Positions 28,972 through 36,912 of a stretch of DNA of 64,000 nucleotides are shown one piece after another. Origin of the DNA: UBA10649 sp965227045. GTDB taxonomy: Bacteria; Actinomycetota; Actinomycetes; S36-B12. The position numbers were made by a program, and so were the translations under genes. The stretch is from the NCBI GenBank assembly GCA_965227045.1, contig OZ245718.1, positions 620,001 to 684,000 of the forward strand. Reading direction: 5' to 3'. The first letter of the stretch is position 1, and every line of letters starts with the position of its first letter. Under the pieces are notes generated by a model. It did no database searches and had not been told where the DNA came from. It was given only the letters and a program-made list of their open reading frames with translations.

Positions 28972-30555
28972 ATGCGTCCAATCCATGCTCGCCCCGGTCG
29001 CCTAGCGGCCCTCGTGGCCGGCACCGCCGCAGCAGCTGCACTCGTCCTGGGATCCGTCATCGCCGCTCCCGCTGCGTCGGCGGACACGACCGTGACGATG
29101 GGCGGAATCCAGCCCACCGGCCTCACCGGCGTGCCCCAGGCACTGCAGGTCACCGCAGGACTGCCGTCCGGCGCAACGTGCGGCAGCATCCAGGCGCCGG
29201 CCGCCACGGTCTTCGGCAATGCCAACGGCACGACTGTCCAACTCGGCACCGCCACGTTCTCCAACTGCATAGGCGGCACCGGATTCCAGTACACGTACCA
29301 GTGGGTCCCGAGTTCGGCGACCGTCTGGTACATCTACGCGACCGTTTCGGGAACCTCATCGACCGCGGTTCGCTCGGCCATCTCCCCTGTGCCCACCACG
29401 ACCGTGGTCAGCGCGCCCGCCACCGTCAAGCTCGGCGCCCCGGTCAACCTCACCGCAACGGTGACCGCTGGCGCAGGCAGCCTGTTCTCGCCGCAGGGAA
29501 CTGTGCAGTTCTCGGTGGTAGGCGGCGGCAACATCGGTGCGCCGGTTCCGTTGAATCAGGCGACTCCGTCCGTTGCTATCGCGCAGTGGGTGCCCGCCAC
29601 GCTGGGGGCTACGAGCGTGATCGCGACCTACATACCGGCCAACGCTGGAACGGCGGCACAGAACGCAGGATGCGGCACCAGTTGCACCAGCGCGCCGGAC
29701 GCCGTTGAAGTCACCTCGAGCGGTGTCAACCTTTACCTCAGCAACCCGCCCAGCTTTGCTGCGGGCGCCTCGTCCACGCTGACCGCTGTGGTCAGCGTCG
29801 TGCCGCCATCAGGCACCGTGAACTTCACGGTCAACGGCGCGGCCCTCGCGACGAATGTTGCCGTCCAGGCCAACGGCCAGGCGCAGACCCGCTGGACTCC
29901 CCCAGCACCGGGCCAGTTCGTCATCGCGGCGACGTGGGCAGGCAGCGGCGGCCTCACCGGCACGGCTCAGGAGACGGTCTCGGTCGGAACCGCACCGGCT
30001 CAGGCAGACCAGATCATCATCACCACCTCGACTGGGACCACGCTCACTGCCGGGGCGACGTACACGGTTCCGAACGCAACGGTGATCAACTTCACCGCGC
30101 AGACGGCCTCCGGCTCGCCGGTGACGTTCGCTGGCACCGGACCGTGCACGATCACGGCGACGACGTTCACGGCCAACACCGGCTCGGGCCAGTGCAAGCT
30201 CACCGCGAGCAGCCTCGGCGGCAACGGCTACGGCCCGGCCTCGGGCACAGTCACGGTCAACCTCACCCCCGGCACGCAGACCGCCAAGCTCGCTGCACCG
30301 CAGTCGGGCAAGGTGAACGCTGGCAAGACGATCACCCTGGAGAAGTCCTCGCAGGGCAAGACGAATGCCGGCCAGCCGATCACGTGGTCGATCACAAAGG
30401 GCAAGAACTCTGTGTGCAAGTTGGTCTTCGCTGACAACGGCGCGGTGAAGCTCAAGATGCTCAAGAAGGGTTACTGCGACGTGAAGGCCAAGGCACCTGG
30501 AGTGTCGGGCCAGTGGAACAAGTTCGTCCTGGCTCGCACGTATCAGGGCGTCTAG
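28972..30555 (+). CDS. Exported Ig-like domain protein (first of a tandem pair)
   Basis: A 527-residue secreted protein. The signal peptide covers about residues 1-37, with a hydrophobic core LAALVAGTAAAAALVLGSVIA and likely cleavage after ASA. The mature part is Thr/Ser/Gly/Ala-rich beta-structure with at least two Ig-like units, visible as TVQFSVVGGGNIGAPVPLN and GTVNFTVNGAALATNV. The last 85-90 residues are a Lys-rich module containing TNAGQPITWSI. No LPXTG or membrane anchor is present. The ATG at 28972 has GAGGGG upstream. It is paralogous along its full length to the next gene. The role is probably at the cell surface, but no function is assigned. Confidence 0.85.
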   Translation: MRPIHARPGRLAALVAGTAAAAALVLGSVIAAPAASADTTVTMGGIQPTGLTGVPQALQVTAGLPSGATCGSIQAPAATVFGNANGTTVQLGTATFSNCIGGTGFQYTYQWVPSSATVWYIYATVSGTSSTAVRSAISPVPTTTVVSAPATVKLGAPVNLTATVTAGAGSLFSPQGTVQFSVVGGGNIGAPVPLNQATPSVAIAQWVPATLGATSVIATYIPANAGTAAQNAGCGTSCTSAPDAVEVTSSGVNLYLSNPPSFAAGASSTLTAVVSVVPPSGTVNFTVNGAALATNVAVQANGQAQTRWTPPAPGQFVIAATWAGSGGLTGTAQETVSVGTAPAQADQIIITTSTGTTLTAGATYTVPNATVINFTAQTASGSPVTFAGTGPCTITATTFTANTGSGQCKLTASSLGGNGYGPASGTVTVNLTPGTQTAKLAAPQSGKVNAGKTITLEKSSQGKTNAGQPITWSITKGKNSVCKLVFADNGAVKLKMLKKGYCDVKAKAPGVSGQWNKFVLARTYQGV

Positions 30556-30571
30556 CCGAACCAGTTCGACG

Positions 30572-30602
30572 AACGGCCCCCGAGACACGCTCGGGGGCCG
30601 TT
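30572..30602 (+). terminator. Perfect 13-bp terminator hairpin
   Basis: Arms 30572-30584 and 30590-30602 are perfectly complementary and GC-rich, with a 5-nt loop. It lies 17 nt after the stop of the first Ig-like gene and 67 bp before the second. It is followed only by a short pyrimidine run. Confidence 0.8.
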
Positions 30603-30669
30603 CTCATGTCCTTCCGAACGGCAGGCAGGTGGGCTAGCGTCCAGATATCTCCTACATGGAAGGCACGTG

Positions 30670-32250
30670 ATGTCTGTCACCACATTTCGCCGCAGCCGAG
30701 CCGCCTCAGGATTCATGGCGGTCGTTGCTGTCTCATCGCTCGTAGCGTTCGGCGCACTCGGCGTCGTCGCCGCGGCCCCCGCCTCCGCGACCACCACGAT
30801 CACCCTCGCCGGCGTGCAGACGAACGGCCTCGTCGGGGTGCCCCAGTACCTGTCGATCACTGCCGCGGTCGACGGCGGAGCCTGCGGACCGATCCTCCCG
30901 CCCGCGGTCACGATCCTCGCAAGCACCACCGGGTCAACGCAGACGATCGGCACGGCGACCTTCGCGCAGTGTGTCGGCAATGCCTTCCAGTACACGTTCC
31001 AGTGGGTGCCGACCTCGGCCGTGCCGCTGTACATCAGCGCTGACATGAACGGCACCGCGTCGAATTCGATCCGGTCCGCCATCGCTCCCGTTCCCACTAC
31101 GACACGCATCACCGCCGCCAACACGGTCGCCGTCGGTCAGCCGACGATGCTCACCGCGTCGGTCACCGCCAATGGCGGGAGCCAGGCCTCGCCTCAGGGC
31201 TTCGTCCAGTTCAGCGTCCTCGGCGGCGGCAACATCGGCAGCCCCGTTCCGCTGAACAGCGCCGTGCCGTCGACTGCGCAGATCCAGTGGATCCCGTCTG
31301 TCCTCGGAACGGTCAACCTCATCGCGACCTACGCCCCCGCCACGGTCAATGGCGTCATCAACACCACCTGCGGATCGAGCTGCACGAGCGCTCCGGATCA
31401 GGTGCAGGTGACCAGTACCGGCGTCAACGTCTTCATCGCCAACCCACCGGGGTTCTCCACCGGCCTTCCGTCGGTTCTCACCGCAGTCGTCAGCGTCGTG
31501 CCGCCGAGCGGCTCGGTGACGTTCACGATCAACGGAGCCATCCTGGCGACCAACGTGCCCGTCCAGTCCAACGGCCAGGCGCAGGCAACCTGGACTCCTC
31601 CGGCGCCGGGCAACTACACGCTCGCGGTGCGTTGGGTAGGCAACGGTGGCCTTAGCGGAACGGCGCAGGACAACCTCGCCGTCGGCGCTGCACCCTCGCA
31701 GGCAGATGTCATCTCGCTTGCCCCGCAGGGTCAGGGAGCGTGGTCGCCGGTCGGCCTGTACACCCTGCCGAACGGCACGACCATCACGTTCGTGACCTCC
31801 ACCGCATCGGGCTCGCCTGTCACCCTGACTCAGTCGGGACCGTGCAATCTCACCGGGGCAACGCTCGTCGTCGATTCGGGTAACGGCCAGTGCCGACTGA
31901 CGGCAAGCAGCCGTGGCGGCAACGGATACGGGCCGGCGACAGCGATCTACACGATCAACCTCGCGCTCGGTACCCAGGCTCCTGTCGTCGCACCTCGCGC
32001 GTCGGGTCGAGTCAATCGCGGCAGCACCGTCACGTTGATCACGAACCGCAACAACGTGACCAACGCGGGCCAGGACATCACCTGGCGGATCACCAGTGGT
32101 GCAGGCAATTGCCGCCTGGTGTTCCCCAACAACGGCAACGTTCGGCTTCGTGGCGTGCGCAATGGCAACTGCAACGTTCGCGCTGTAGCACCCGCCGTGG
32201 CCGGCCAGTGGAGCCGAATGGTGCTGAACCGGACCTACCGGGTTCGCTGA
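30670..32250 (+). CDS. Exported Ig-like domain protein (second of a tandem pair)
   Basis: A 526-residue paralogue of the preceding gene with the same order of elements. These are a signal peptide (about 1-38, ending near APASA), an N-terminal domain with Cys pairs, two Ig-like units (FVQFSVLGGGNIGSPVPLN, SVTFTINGAILATNVPVQ) and a C-terminal module with TNAGQDITWRI. Its C-terminal module uses Arg and Asn where the first copy uses Lys, so the copies have diverged in surface charge chemistry. The start is an ATG at 30670 with GGAAGG 6 nt upstream; a GTG directly before it is possible. It converges on pabC with a 10-bp gap. Confidence 0.85.
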   Translation: MSVTTFRRSRAASGFMAVVAVSSLVAFGALGVVAAAPASATTTITLAGVQTNGLVGVPQYLSITAAVDGGACGPILPPAVTILASTTGSTQTIGTATFAQCVGNAFQYTFQWVPTSAVPLYISADMNGTASNSIRSAIAPVPTTTRITAANTVAVGQPTMLTASVTANGGSQASPQGFVQFSVLGGGNIGSPVPLNSAVPSTAQIQWIPSVLGTVNLIATYAPATVNGVINTTCGSSCTSAPDQVQVTSTGVNVFIANPPGFSTGLPSVLTAVVSVVPPSGSVTFTINGAILATNVPVQSNGQAQATWTPPAPGNYTLAVRWVGNGGLSGTAQDNLAVGAAPSQADVISLAPQGQGAWSPVGLYTLPNGTTITFVTSTASGSPVTLTQSGPCNLTGATLVVDSGNGQCRLTASSRGGNGYGPATAIYTINLALGTQAPVVAPRASGRVNRGSTVTLITNRNNVTNAGQDITWRITSGAGNCRLVFPNNGNVRLRGVRNGNCNVRAVAPAVAGQWSRMVLNRTYRVR

Positions 32251-32260
32251 GCCAGCACCC

Positions 32261-33100
32261 TCAGGGGTCGATGTCTCGCGTGGCCTGCTCGTCGAATGCG
32301 GCGCGCAGGTCACGCGAGATCGGCCCGGCAAGGTTCCACGTGCGATCGTCCGCTTTGACGATCGGGTGCACGTTTCGAGTCGACGACGTCAGGAACAACT
32401 CGTCCGCCGACTGAAGTACGTCGATGGACATCGACTCCTCCTGCGCGCCGAACCACTTGATCACGAGGTCACGTGTGATGCCGCCGAGGCATCCGCTGGA
32501 CGTGGGCGGTGTGAGGACTCGGCCGTCGATGACGGCGAAGATGTTCGTTCCCGTTCCCTCGCACAGTTCGCCAATGGTGTTGGCGAGAATCGCCTCCGAG
32601 GCGCCCGCGTCGTGTGCGGCCGCCAGGGCCACCACGTTCTCCGCGTATGACGTCGTCTTGATCCCGGCCACCGCCGACCGTTCGTTGCGCACCCACGGGA
32701 CAGTTGCCACGGTCGTAACGTCTGGCCAGGGCGTAGTCGCCGAGGCGGCGACGACGAGAGTCGGGACGGCGTCCCCGCGATCGCTGCCCAGCGGCGCAAC
32801 CCCCGCGGTGTAGGTGATGCGCAGGCGGCCGAGCGGACCGATCTCGTCCACGTTCGCACTCAGCACGTCGTCGACGGCAATCCGCACGATGTCGGCCTCG
32901 GGCTCGGCCAGGCCAAGCGCCCGCGCCGAGAACGCCAGCCTGTCCAGGTGCCTCGTCAGCGCGAACGCGCCGTCGCGAGTCACCTTCAACGTCTCGAATA
33001 CGCCATCGGCGACGGTGAATCCATGATCGAGAACGCTCACGTTCGCCCGATCCGCGTCTACGAGCTCGCCGTCATCTCGCGTTCCTACCCACAGCCTCAT
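32261..33100 (-). CDS. pabC: Class IV aminotransferase, aminodeoxychorismate lyase type (PabC)
   Basis: A PLP enzyme of 279 residues, likely releasing pyruvate from 4-amino-4-deoxychorismate to give p-aminobenzoate for folate. The fold-type IV features are present: VLDHGFTVADGVFETL, the catalytic Lys in GIKTTSYAENV, and EAILANTIGELCEGTGTNIF. The ATG overlaps the pabB stop (ATGA), and this coupling is the main reason to prefer PabC over a branched-chain or D-amino-acid transaminase. Confidence 0.9.
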   Translation of the reverse strand: MRLWVGTRDDGELVDADRANVSVLDHGFTVADGVFETLKVTRDGAFALTRHLDRLAFSARALGLAEPEADIVRIAVDDVLSANVDEIGPLGRLRITYTAGVAPLGSDRGDAVPTLVVAASATTPWPDVTTVATVPWVRNERSAVAGIKTTSYAENVVALAAAHDAGASEAILANTIGELCEGTGTNIFAVIDGRVLTPPTSSGCLGGITRDLVIKWFGAQEESMSIDVLQSADELFLTSSTRNVHPIVKADDRTWNLAGPISRDLRAAFDEQATRDIDP

Positions 33101-34143
33101 AGCGAGCCAGCCTGCCATGCGGCGCTGGCGATCCGAATCAGCCGCTCGGCTTTGAGCTCTGTCTCCCGCCACTCCGCTGCCGGGTCGGATCCCCACGTGA
33201 TCCCCGCCCCCGTCCCGAAGTGCAGCGAGAGTTCGTCGATCCAGAAGGTGCGAATCGTCACTGCAAGCTCGGCCTCTCCGGTGTCCGCGTCGACCCACCC
33301 GAATGCGCCGCAGTAGAACGACCGACTGGCCGGCTCGAGCTCGGAGATCAGCTGCGCTGCCGCGATTTTCGGCGCTCCGGTCACCGATCCGGGCGGAAAC
33401 GTCGCGGCCAGGAGTTCGGGCCACCGAACGTCCGGACGCAGTTGGCCCTCCACGTAGGACACCAGGTGCACCAGGCCCGGGTGCTCCTGCACCTCGAGCA
33501 GCGAGGGCACGTGCACCGTTCCAGGAACGCTCACGATCGACAGGTCGTTGCGGACGAGGTCGACGATCATGACGTTCTCCGCGGCGTCCTTGTCGGTGAG
33601 GTCGTCCCGCACGCGGCCGGTGCCCTTGATCGGGCCTGATGTCACCAGACGGCGACCCTCCGTCGCGGCGACAGACAAGAACAGCTCGGGGCTTGCCGAC
33701 GCGATGTGCACGTCCTGTTCGGGAAGCCGCAGGAAGCCGCCGTACGGCGCTGGATTGCCGTCCGCGAGCAACGAGAAGAGCGCCCCGATGTCGTGTGTCG
33801 TGCACGTGCGCAGCTGCGCGGACAGCACCCGACAGATGTTGGCCTGGTACACGTCTCCCAGTGCGATCGACGACCTGATGCTCTCGACTGCCGCGCGATA
33901 AGCGGACTCGTCGAGCGAGGAATGCCACAGGTGCGGTGACGGTCCGTACCAATCGCCAGCCGGCTGTTCTGGGGCCGTTCGCGACCACTCGCCAAAGCGC
34001 GCGAGAACGGGTTGACCGTCATACGGAATCGCGACGATCCATCGACCGGTGGAGTCGAGCGCGGTGACGTCCGACGTCACCTCCAGCAGGTCGCTCGCCC
34101 ACCATCCACCCGCGCTAGCCGATGCCGAGAGGACCACGGACAC
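33097..34143 (-). CDS. pabB: Aminodeoxychorismate synthase component I (PabB)
   Basis: A chorismate-binding enzyme of 348 residues, shorter than full-length TrpE/PabB because the N-terminal domain is reduced. The active-site PIKGT motif (SGPIKGTGRV) marks the aminodeoxychorismate synthase class. The conserved AYRAAVESIRSSIALGDVYQANI, ENVMIVDLVRNDL and FPPGSVTGAPK segments are intact. No glutaminase (PabA) gene is adjacent, so it must be elsewhere. Start GTG 34143. Operon with pabC. Confidence 0.92.
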   Translation of the reverse strand: MSVVLSASASAGGWWASDLLEVTSDVTALDSTGRWIVAIPYDGQPVLARFGEWSRTAPEQPAGDWYGPSPHLWHSSLDESAYRAAVESIRSSIALGDVYQANICRVLSAQLRTCTTHDIGALFSLLADGNPAPYGGFLRLPEQDVHIASASPELFLSVAATEGRRLVTSGPIKGTGRVRDDLTDKDAAENVMIVDLVRNDLSIVSVPGTVHVPSLLEVQEHPGLVHLVSYVEGQLRPDVRWPELLAATFPPGSVTGAPKIAAAQLISELEPASRSFYCGAFGWVDADTGEAELAVTIRTFWIDELSLHFGTGAGITWGSDPAAEWRETELKAERLIRIASAAWQAGSL

Positions 34144-34241
34144 ATCATTGCGCGTACGTGTGTTGGCAGTGTGCCCGTACTGCCCTGACTGGCTGGTCCG
34201 CAGCAGCGTCGGCTAAGGTTCTCATTCGATCGCAAGATCGT

Positions 34242-34314
34242 GCGGACGTAGCGCAGCTGGTAGCGCATCACCTTGCCAAGGTGAGGGTCGCGGGTTCGAA
34301 TCCCGTCGTCCGCT
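34242..34314 (+). tRNA. tRNA-Gly (anticodon GCC)
   Basis: The acceptor GCGGACG pairs with CGTCCGC. The anticodon stem is TCACC/GGTGA with loop TTGCCAA, the T loop is TTCGAAT, and the discriminator is T, as usual for tRNA-Gly. CCA is not encoded. First tRNA of a three-tRNA cluster. Confidence 0.97.
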
Positions 34315-34353
34315 CGGAAACGCAGGCGGCCGATCTGGTCCGCGAGGCGCCCT

Positions 34354-34424
34354 GGTGGAGTGGCCGAGAGGCGAGGCAACGGCCTGCAAAGCCGTGTACA
34401 CGGGTTCAAATCCCGTCTCCACCT
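34354..34424 (+). tRNA. tRNA-Cys (anticodon GCA)
   Basis: The acceptor GGTGGAG pairs with CTCCACC. The anticodon stem is ACGGC/GCCGT with loop CTGCAAA, the T arm is CGGG-TTCAAAT-CCCG, and the discriminator is T, an identity element of tRNA-Cys. CCA is not encoded. Confidence 0.97.
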
Positions 34425-34481
34425 CGATCCACCGGCGTGCGCCGTGTCATCACCGCCACGCATTGGTGCCAGAATCAGTCC

Positions 34482-34694
34482 ATGGCCACCGCACCCGAGA
34501 ATTCCCAGACCCCATCCGCCGAGGCCCCCGACGCCGAAGACCAGCGTGCAAAGTTCAAGGCCGCGCTCGACGCCAAGAAGGGCAAGTCGGGCAGCGGATC
34601 GGTTGCCCACGAGCCGGGCGCAGGCGGTCCCGTCAAGGACCACTCGAGCCGGTCAGGTGGCAAGCGCGAGTTCCGCCGCAAGAGCGGCGGCTAA
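34482..34694 (+). CDS. DUF5302-family small protein
   Basis: A 70-residue basic, probably disordered protein. The pattern RAKFKAALDAKK near the N-terminus, a Gly/Ser/His linker and the ending KREFRRKSGG match my recollection of the actinobacterial DUF5302 family. The function is unknown. It is embedded between tRNA-Cys and tRNA-Val, and the stop codon is followed one base later by a 26-bp-arm hairpin. Confidence 0.8.
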   Translation: MATAPENSQTPSAEAPDAEDQRAKFKAALDAKKGKSGSGSVAHEPGAGGPVKDHSSRSGGKREFRRKSGG

Positions 34695-34695
34695 C

Positions 34696-34764
34696 CCCCG
34701 CCGACCTTGAGGTTCCGCCCAATTTCGCGCGCGGATTCTGGGCGGAACCTCAAGGTCGGCGGGG
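34696..34764. terminator. Perfect inverted repeat, 26-bp arms
   Basis: Arms 34696-34721 and 34739-34764 are perfectly complementary, separated by a 17-nt loop that includes CGCGCGCG. It begins 1 nt after the DUF5302 stop and ends 45 bp before tRNA-Val(GAC). The architecture matches the repeat at 1678-1743, but the arm sequence is different. It could be a terminator or a genome-wide palindromic element. Confidence 0.8.
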
Positions 34765-34809
34765 TGGGACAACCGTGTAAGGTTGCGCAGGCTTCACAGC
34801 AACACAGTA

Positions 34810-34885
34810 GGGCGATTGGCGCAGGGGCTAGCGCGCTTCCTTGACACGGAAGAGGTCACAGGTTCGATTCCTGTATCGCCCACCA
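34810..34885 (+). tRNA. tRNA-Val (anticodon GAC), CCA encoded
   Basis: The acceptor GGGCGAT pairs with ATCGCCC and the discriminator is A. The anticodon stem is CTTCC/GGAAG with loop TTGACAC, and the T arm is ACAGG-TTCGATT-CCTGT. The 3' CCA is encoded at 34883-34885, unlike in the other three tRNAs of the window. Confidence 0.97.
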
Positions 34886-34918
34886 GAACGACAGAACACG
34901 CCGGCGATGGAGGCCTTT

Positions 34919-35407
34919 ATGGTCTGGCCCGAAGGCATTGCCTCACGCGAGGCGGTCACCGATGACGTCGACGACCTCGTCGCTATCGACCGAGCTGCGG
35001 TCGAGTTCTCGCTGGGCCGCAGGTTCCCCGCCGAGTTGCGCGACTACCCCGAGCAGGACGTTCGGGGAATGTGGACTGAGTTCTTCGCACGAGGCGACGC
35101 GCGGTGTCTCATCGCCACCAAGAACGACGTCGCGGTGGGTTTCATCGCCTGGGCCGACGGGCGGCTGGTCGACCTCGCGGTCGACCCACTCGTGACCCGA
35201 CGCGGAGTCGGAGGCGCACTGCTTCGCGAGGCCACGGCCGTTCTGCTCAGCGACAGTGAGGACGCGTTGGTCTGGGTCCTTGAGGACAACTCGAGCGCGA
35301 TCGCGTTCTATGTTCACCACGGGTGGAAGTTCACCGGCTCGTCACGCATTGCCGCATACGCGCCGTACTCAACCGAGGTCGAGATGACGACGGGTCGGGC
35401 GACCTAG
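34919..35407 (+). CDS. GNAT family N-acetyltransferase
   Basis: A 162-residue single-domain GNAT enzyme. The acetyl-CoA loop is VDPLVTRRGVGGALL (R-x-x-G-x-G/A), followed by VWVLEDNSSAIAFYVHHGWKFTG, the common C-terminal motif with its Tyr. The ATG at 34919 is supported by GGAGG 6 nt upstream. An ATG four codons earlier overlaps that site, and a longer frame would run into tRNA-Val. The substrate is unknown. Its TAG stop shares a CTAG with the convergent GlsB/YeaQ gene. Confidence 0.88.
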   Translation: MVWPEGIASREAVTDDVDDLVAIDRAAVEFSLGRRFPAELRDYPEQDVRGMWTEFFARGDARCLIATKNDVAVGFIAWADGRLVDLAVDPLVTRRGVGGALLREATAVLLSDSEDALVWVLEDNSSAIAFYVHHGWKFTGSSRIAAYAPYSTEVEMTTGRAT

Positions 35408-35667
35408 CCGGTACTGCTCTTGCGGAACAGAGCGGCCGTGATCGCGACGAGGATCGTGGCAATGAGCACCTGGGTGAGGAACACGAGGATCCACGTGTCC
35501 TTGTAGTCGAGCCAGTTCGCGACGGCGAGACCGAGGAACGCACCGACGATGCCGATGATCACCGTGACGATGCACCCGATGGGCTGCATGGACGGCACGA
35601 GGATTCGCGCGATGAGGCCGATGATGATGCCGGCGAAGAGTGCACTGATGACGCCACTGGGATCCAT
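35404..35667 (-). CDS. GlsB/YeaQ/YmgE-family small membrane protein
   Basis: An 87-residue protein with three hydrophobic segments. The Gly-rich first one, ALFAGIIIGLIARILVP, and the second, CIVTVIIGIVGAFLGL, are the transglycosylase-associated-protein (YeaQ) pattern. Members are often stress-induced, but the biochemical role is unknown. I prefer the ATG at 35667; an upstream in-frame start would add 15 residues. Confidence 0.82.
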   Translation of the reverse strand: MDPSGVISALFAGIIIGLIARILVPSMQPIGCIVTVIIGIVGAFLGLAVANWLDYKDTWILVFLTQVLIATILVAITAALFRKSSTG

Positions 35668-35732
35668 GCGGGTCAGCCAACCATCCACGGCGCGCTCGGG
35701 CAAGCACGACACGACAGGCGGGACCGGCCTGA

Positions 35733-36809
35733 CTATTCGCCGAGGATGTCGGACAGCCGGAAGTCCACAGGCTGCTCCAGCTGCTCGTAGGTGCAGGTCT
35801 GCGGGTCACGGTCGGCGCGCCAGCGGCGGAACTGCGCGGTATGCCGAAAGCGATTGCCCTGCATGTGGTCGTACGCCACCTCGACGACGAGCTCGGGGCG
35901 CAGCGGCACGAATGACAGATCCTTGCCCTGACTCCAGCGACTCTGGGTGCCGGGCACCCGGTCGGGGTTGGCGATCGCCCACTCGTCCCACTCCTTCCAG
36001 GGGTGGTCATCGACGCCGGCCTCCAGGGGACTCAGCTCGCCGATGAGCTCGGCACGACGTGCCGCGGTGAAGGACGCCGACACGCCCACATGCTGCAGGC
36101 GGCCGTCGTCGTAGAGACCGAGCAGCAGCGATCCCAGAAGAGGCTTCGCGGGCGTCGACGTCTTGTGCAGGCGGTATCCCGCCACCACGCAGTCAGCCGT
36201 TCGCTCGTGCTTGATCTTGAACATCGCCCGCTTGTCGGGTTGGTACGTGCCATCGATCGGCTTTGCCACGACTCCGTCTAGTCCCGCGCCCTCAAACCGG
36301 GTGAACCAGTCTCGGGCAGTGTCAAGGTCTGCGGTGGCTGGCGTCAGAAAGATCGATCCGCCTGCTCCGGCGAGCGCCGACTCGAGCCTCGTGCGACGCT
36401 CGCTGAAGGCGCGTCCCATCAGGTCGTGAGAGCCATCGGCGAGTATGTCGAAGGCGACGAACGCGGCGGGAGTCTGCTCGGCGAGCAGGTTGACCCGGCT
36501 GACTGCTGGGTGGACTCGCTGTTGCAGGGCCTCGAAGTCCAGACGCTCTCCGGCGATCACGATGATCTCGCCGTCAAGCACGCATCGACTTGGGAGCTTG
36601 TCCTTGAGAGCCTCGACCAGTTCGGGGAAATAGCGCGTCATGTCCTTCTCGCTCCGGCTGCCCAGCACCACCTCGTCACCGTCACGAAAGACGATGGTCC
36701 TGAAGCCATCCCACTTGGGCTCGGTGTGTCCGAGGTCCGGAACCTCGGGCACCGACTTCGCGAGCATGGGCTTGACGGGTGGCATGACGGGAAGGTCCAT
36801 GGCCGACAT
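35733..36809 (-). CDS. ligC: ATP-dependent DNA ligase (LigC type)
   Basis: A 358-residue ATP-dependent ligase. The adenylated Lys is in motif I EPKWDGFRTIV (KxDG). Motif III is VAFDILADG, motif IV GLDGVVAKPIDG and motif V MFKIKHERTADCVV. The C-terminal OB fold follows, ending with RHTAQFRRWRADRDP. There is no nuclease or polymerase domain, so it resembles the short LigC of mycobacteria, used in NHEJ or short-patch repair. The ATG at 36809 with GGGAG is chosen; a longer frame crosses the divergent promoter. Confidence 0.92.
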   Translation of the reverse strand: MSAMDLPVMPPVKPMLAKSVPEVPDLGHTEPKWDGFRTIVFRDGDEVVLGSRSEKDMTRYFPELVEALKDKLPSRCVLDGEIIVIAGERLDFEALQQRVHPAVSRVNLLAEQTPAAFVAFDILADGSHDLMGRAFSERRTRLESALAGAGGSIFLTPATADLDTARDWFTRFEGAGLDGVVAKPIDGTYQPDKRAMFKIKHERTADCVVAGYRLHKTSTPAKPLLGSLLLGLYDDGRLQHVGVSASFTAARRAELIGELSPLEAGVDDHPWKEWDEWAIANPDRVPGTQSRWSQGKDLSFVPLRPELVVEVAYDHMQGNRFRHTAQFRRWRADRDPQTCTYEQLEQPVDFRLSDILGE

Positions 36810-36912
36810 TCTCGCGCTCCCGGGGTGTGCGTCCACCCTCCTTGCTGGTTCGAGGGGGCCATCGCCGGGTACGCGGGTGATACTGGCTTGACGTCTGATC
36901 CAAGGAGGACGC

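Noticed and set aside
32261..33988. 575-residue version of PabC with a long N-terminal extension
   Set aside because: The extension is antisense-like frame sequence within pabB. The ATGA overlap at 33100 gives the correct family length.
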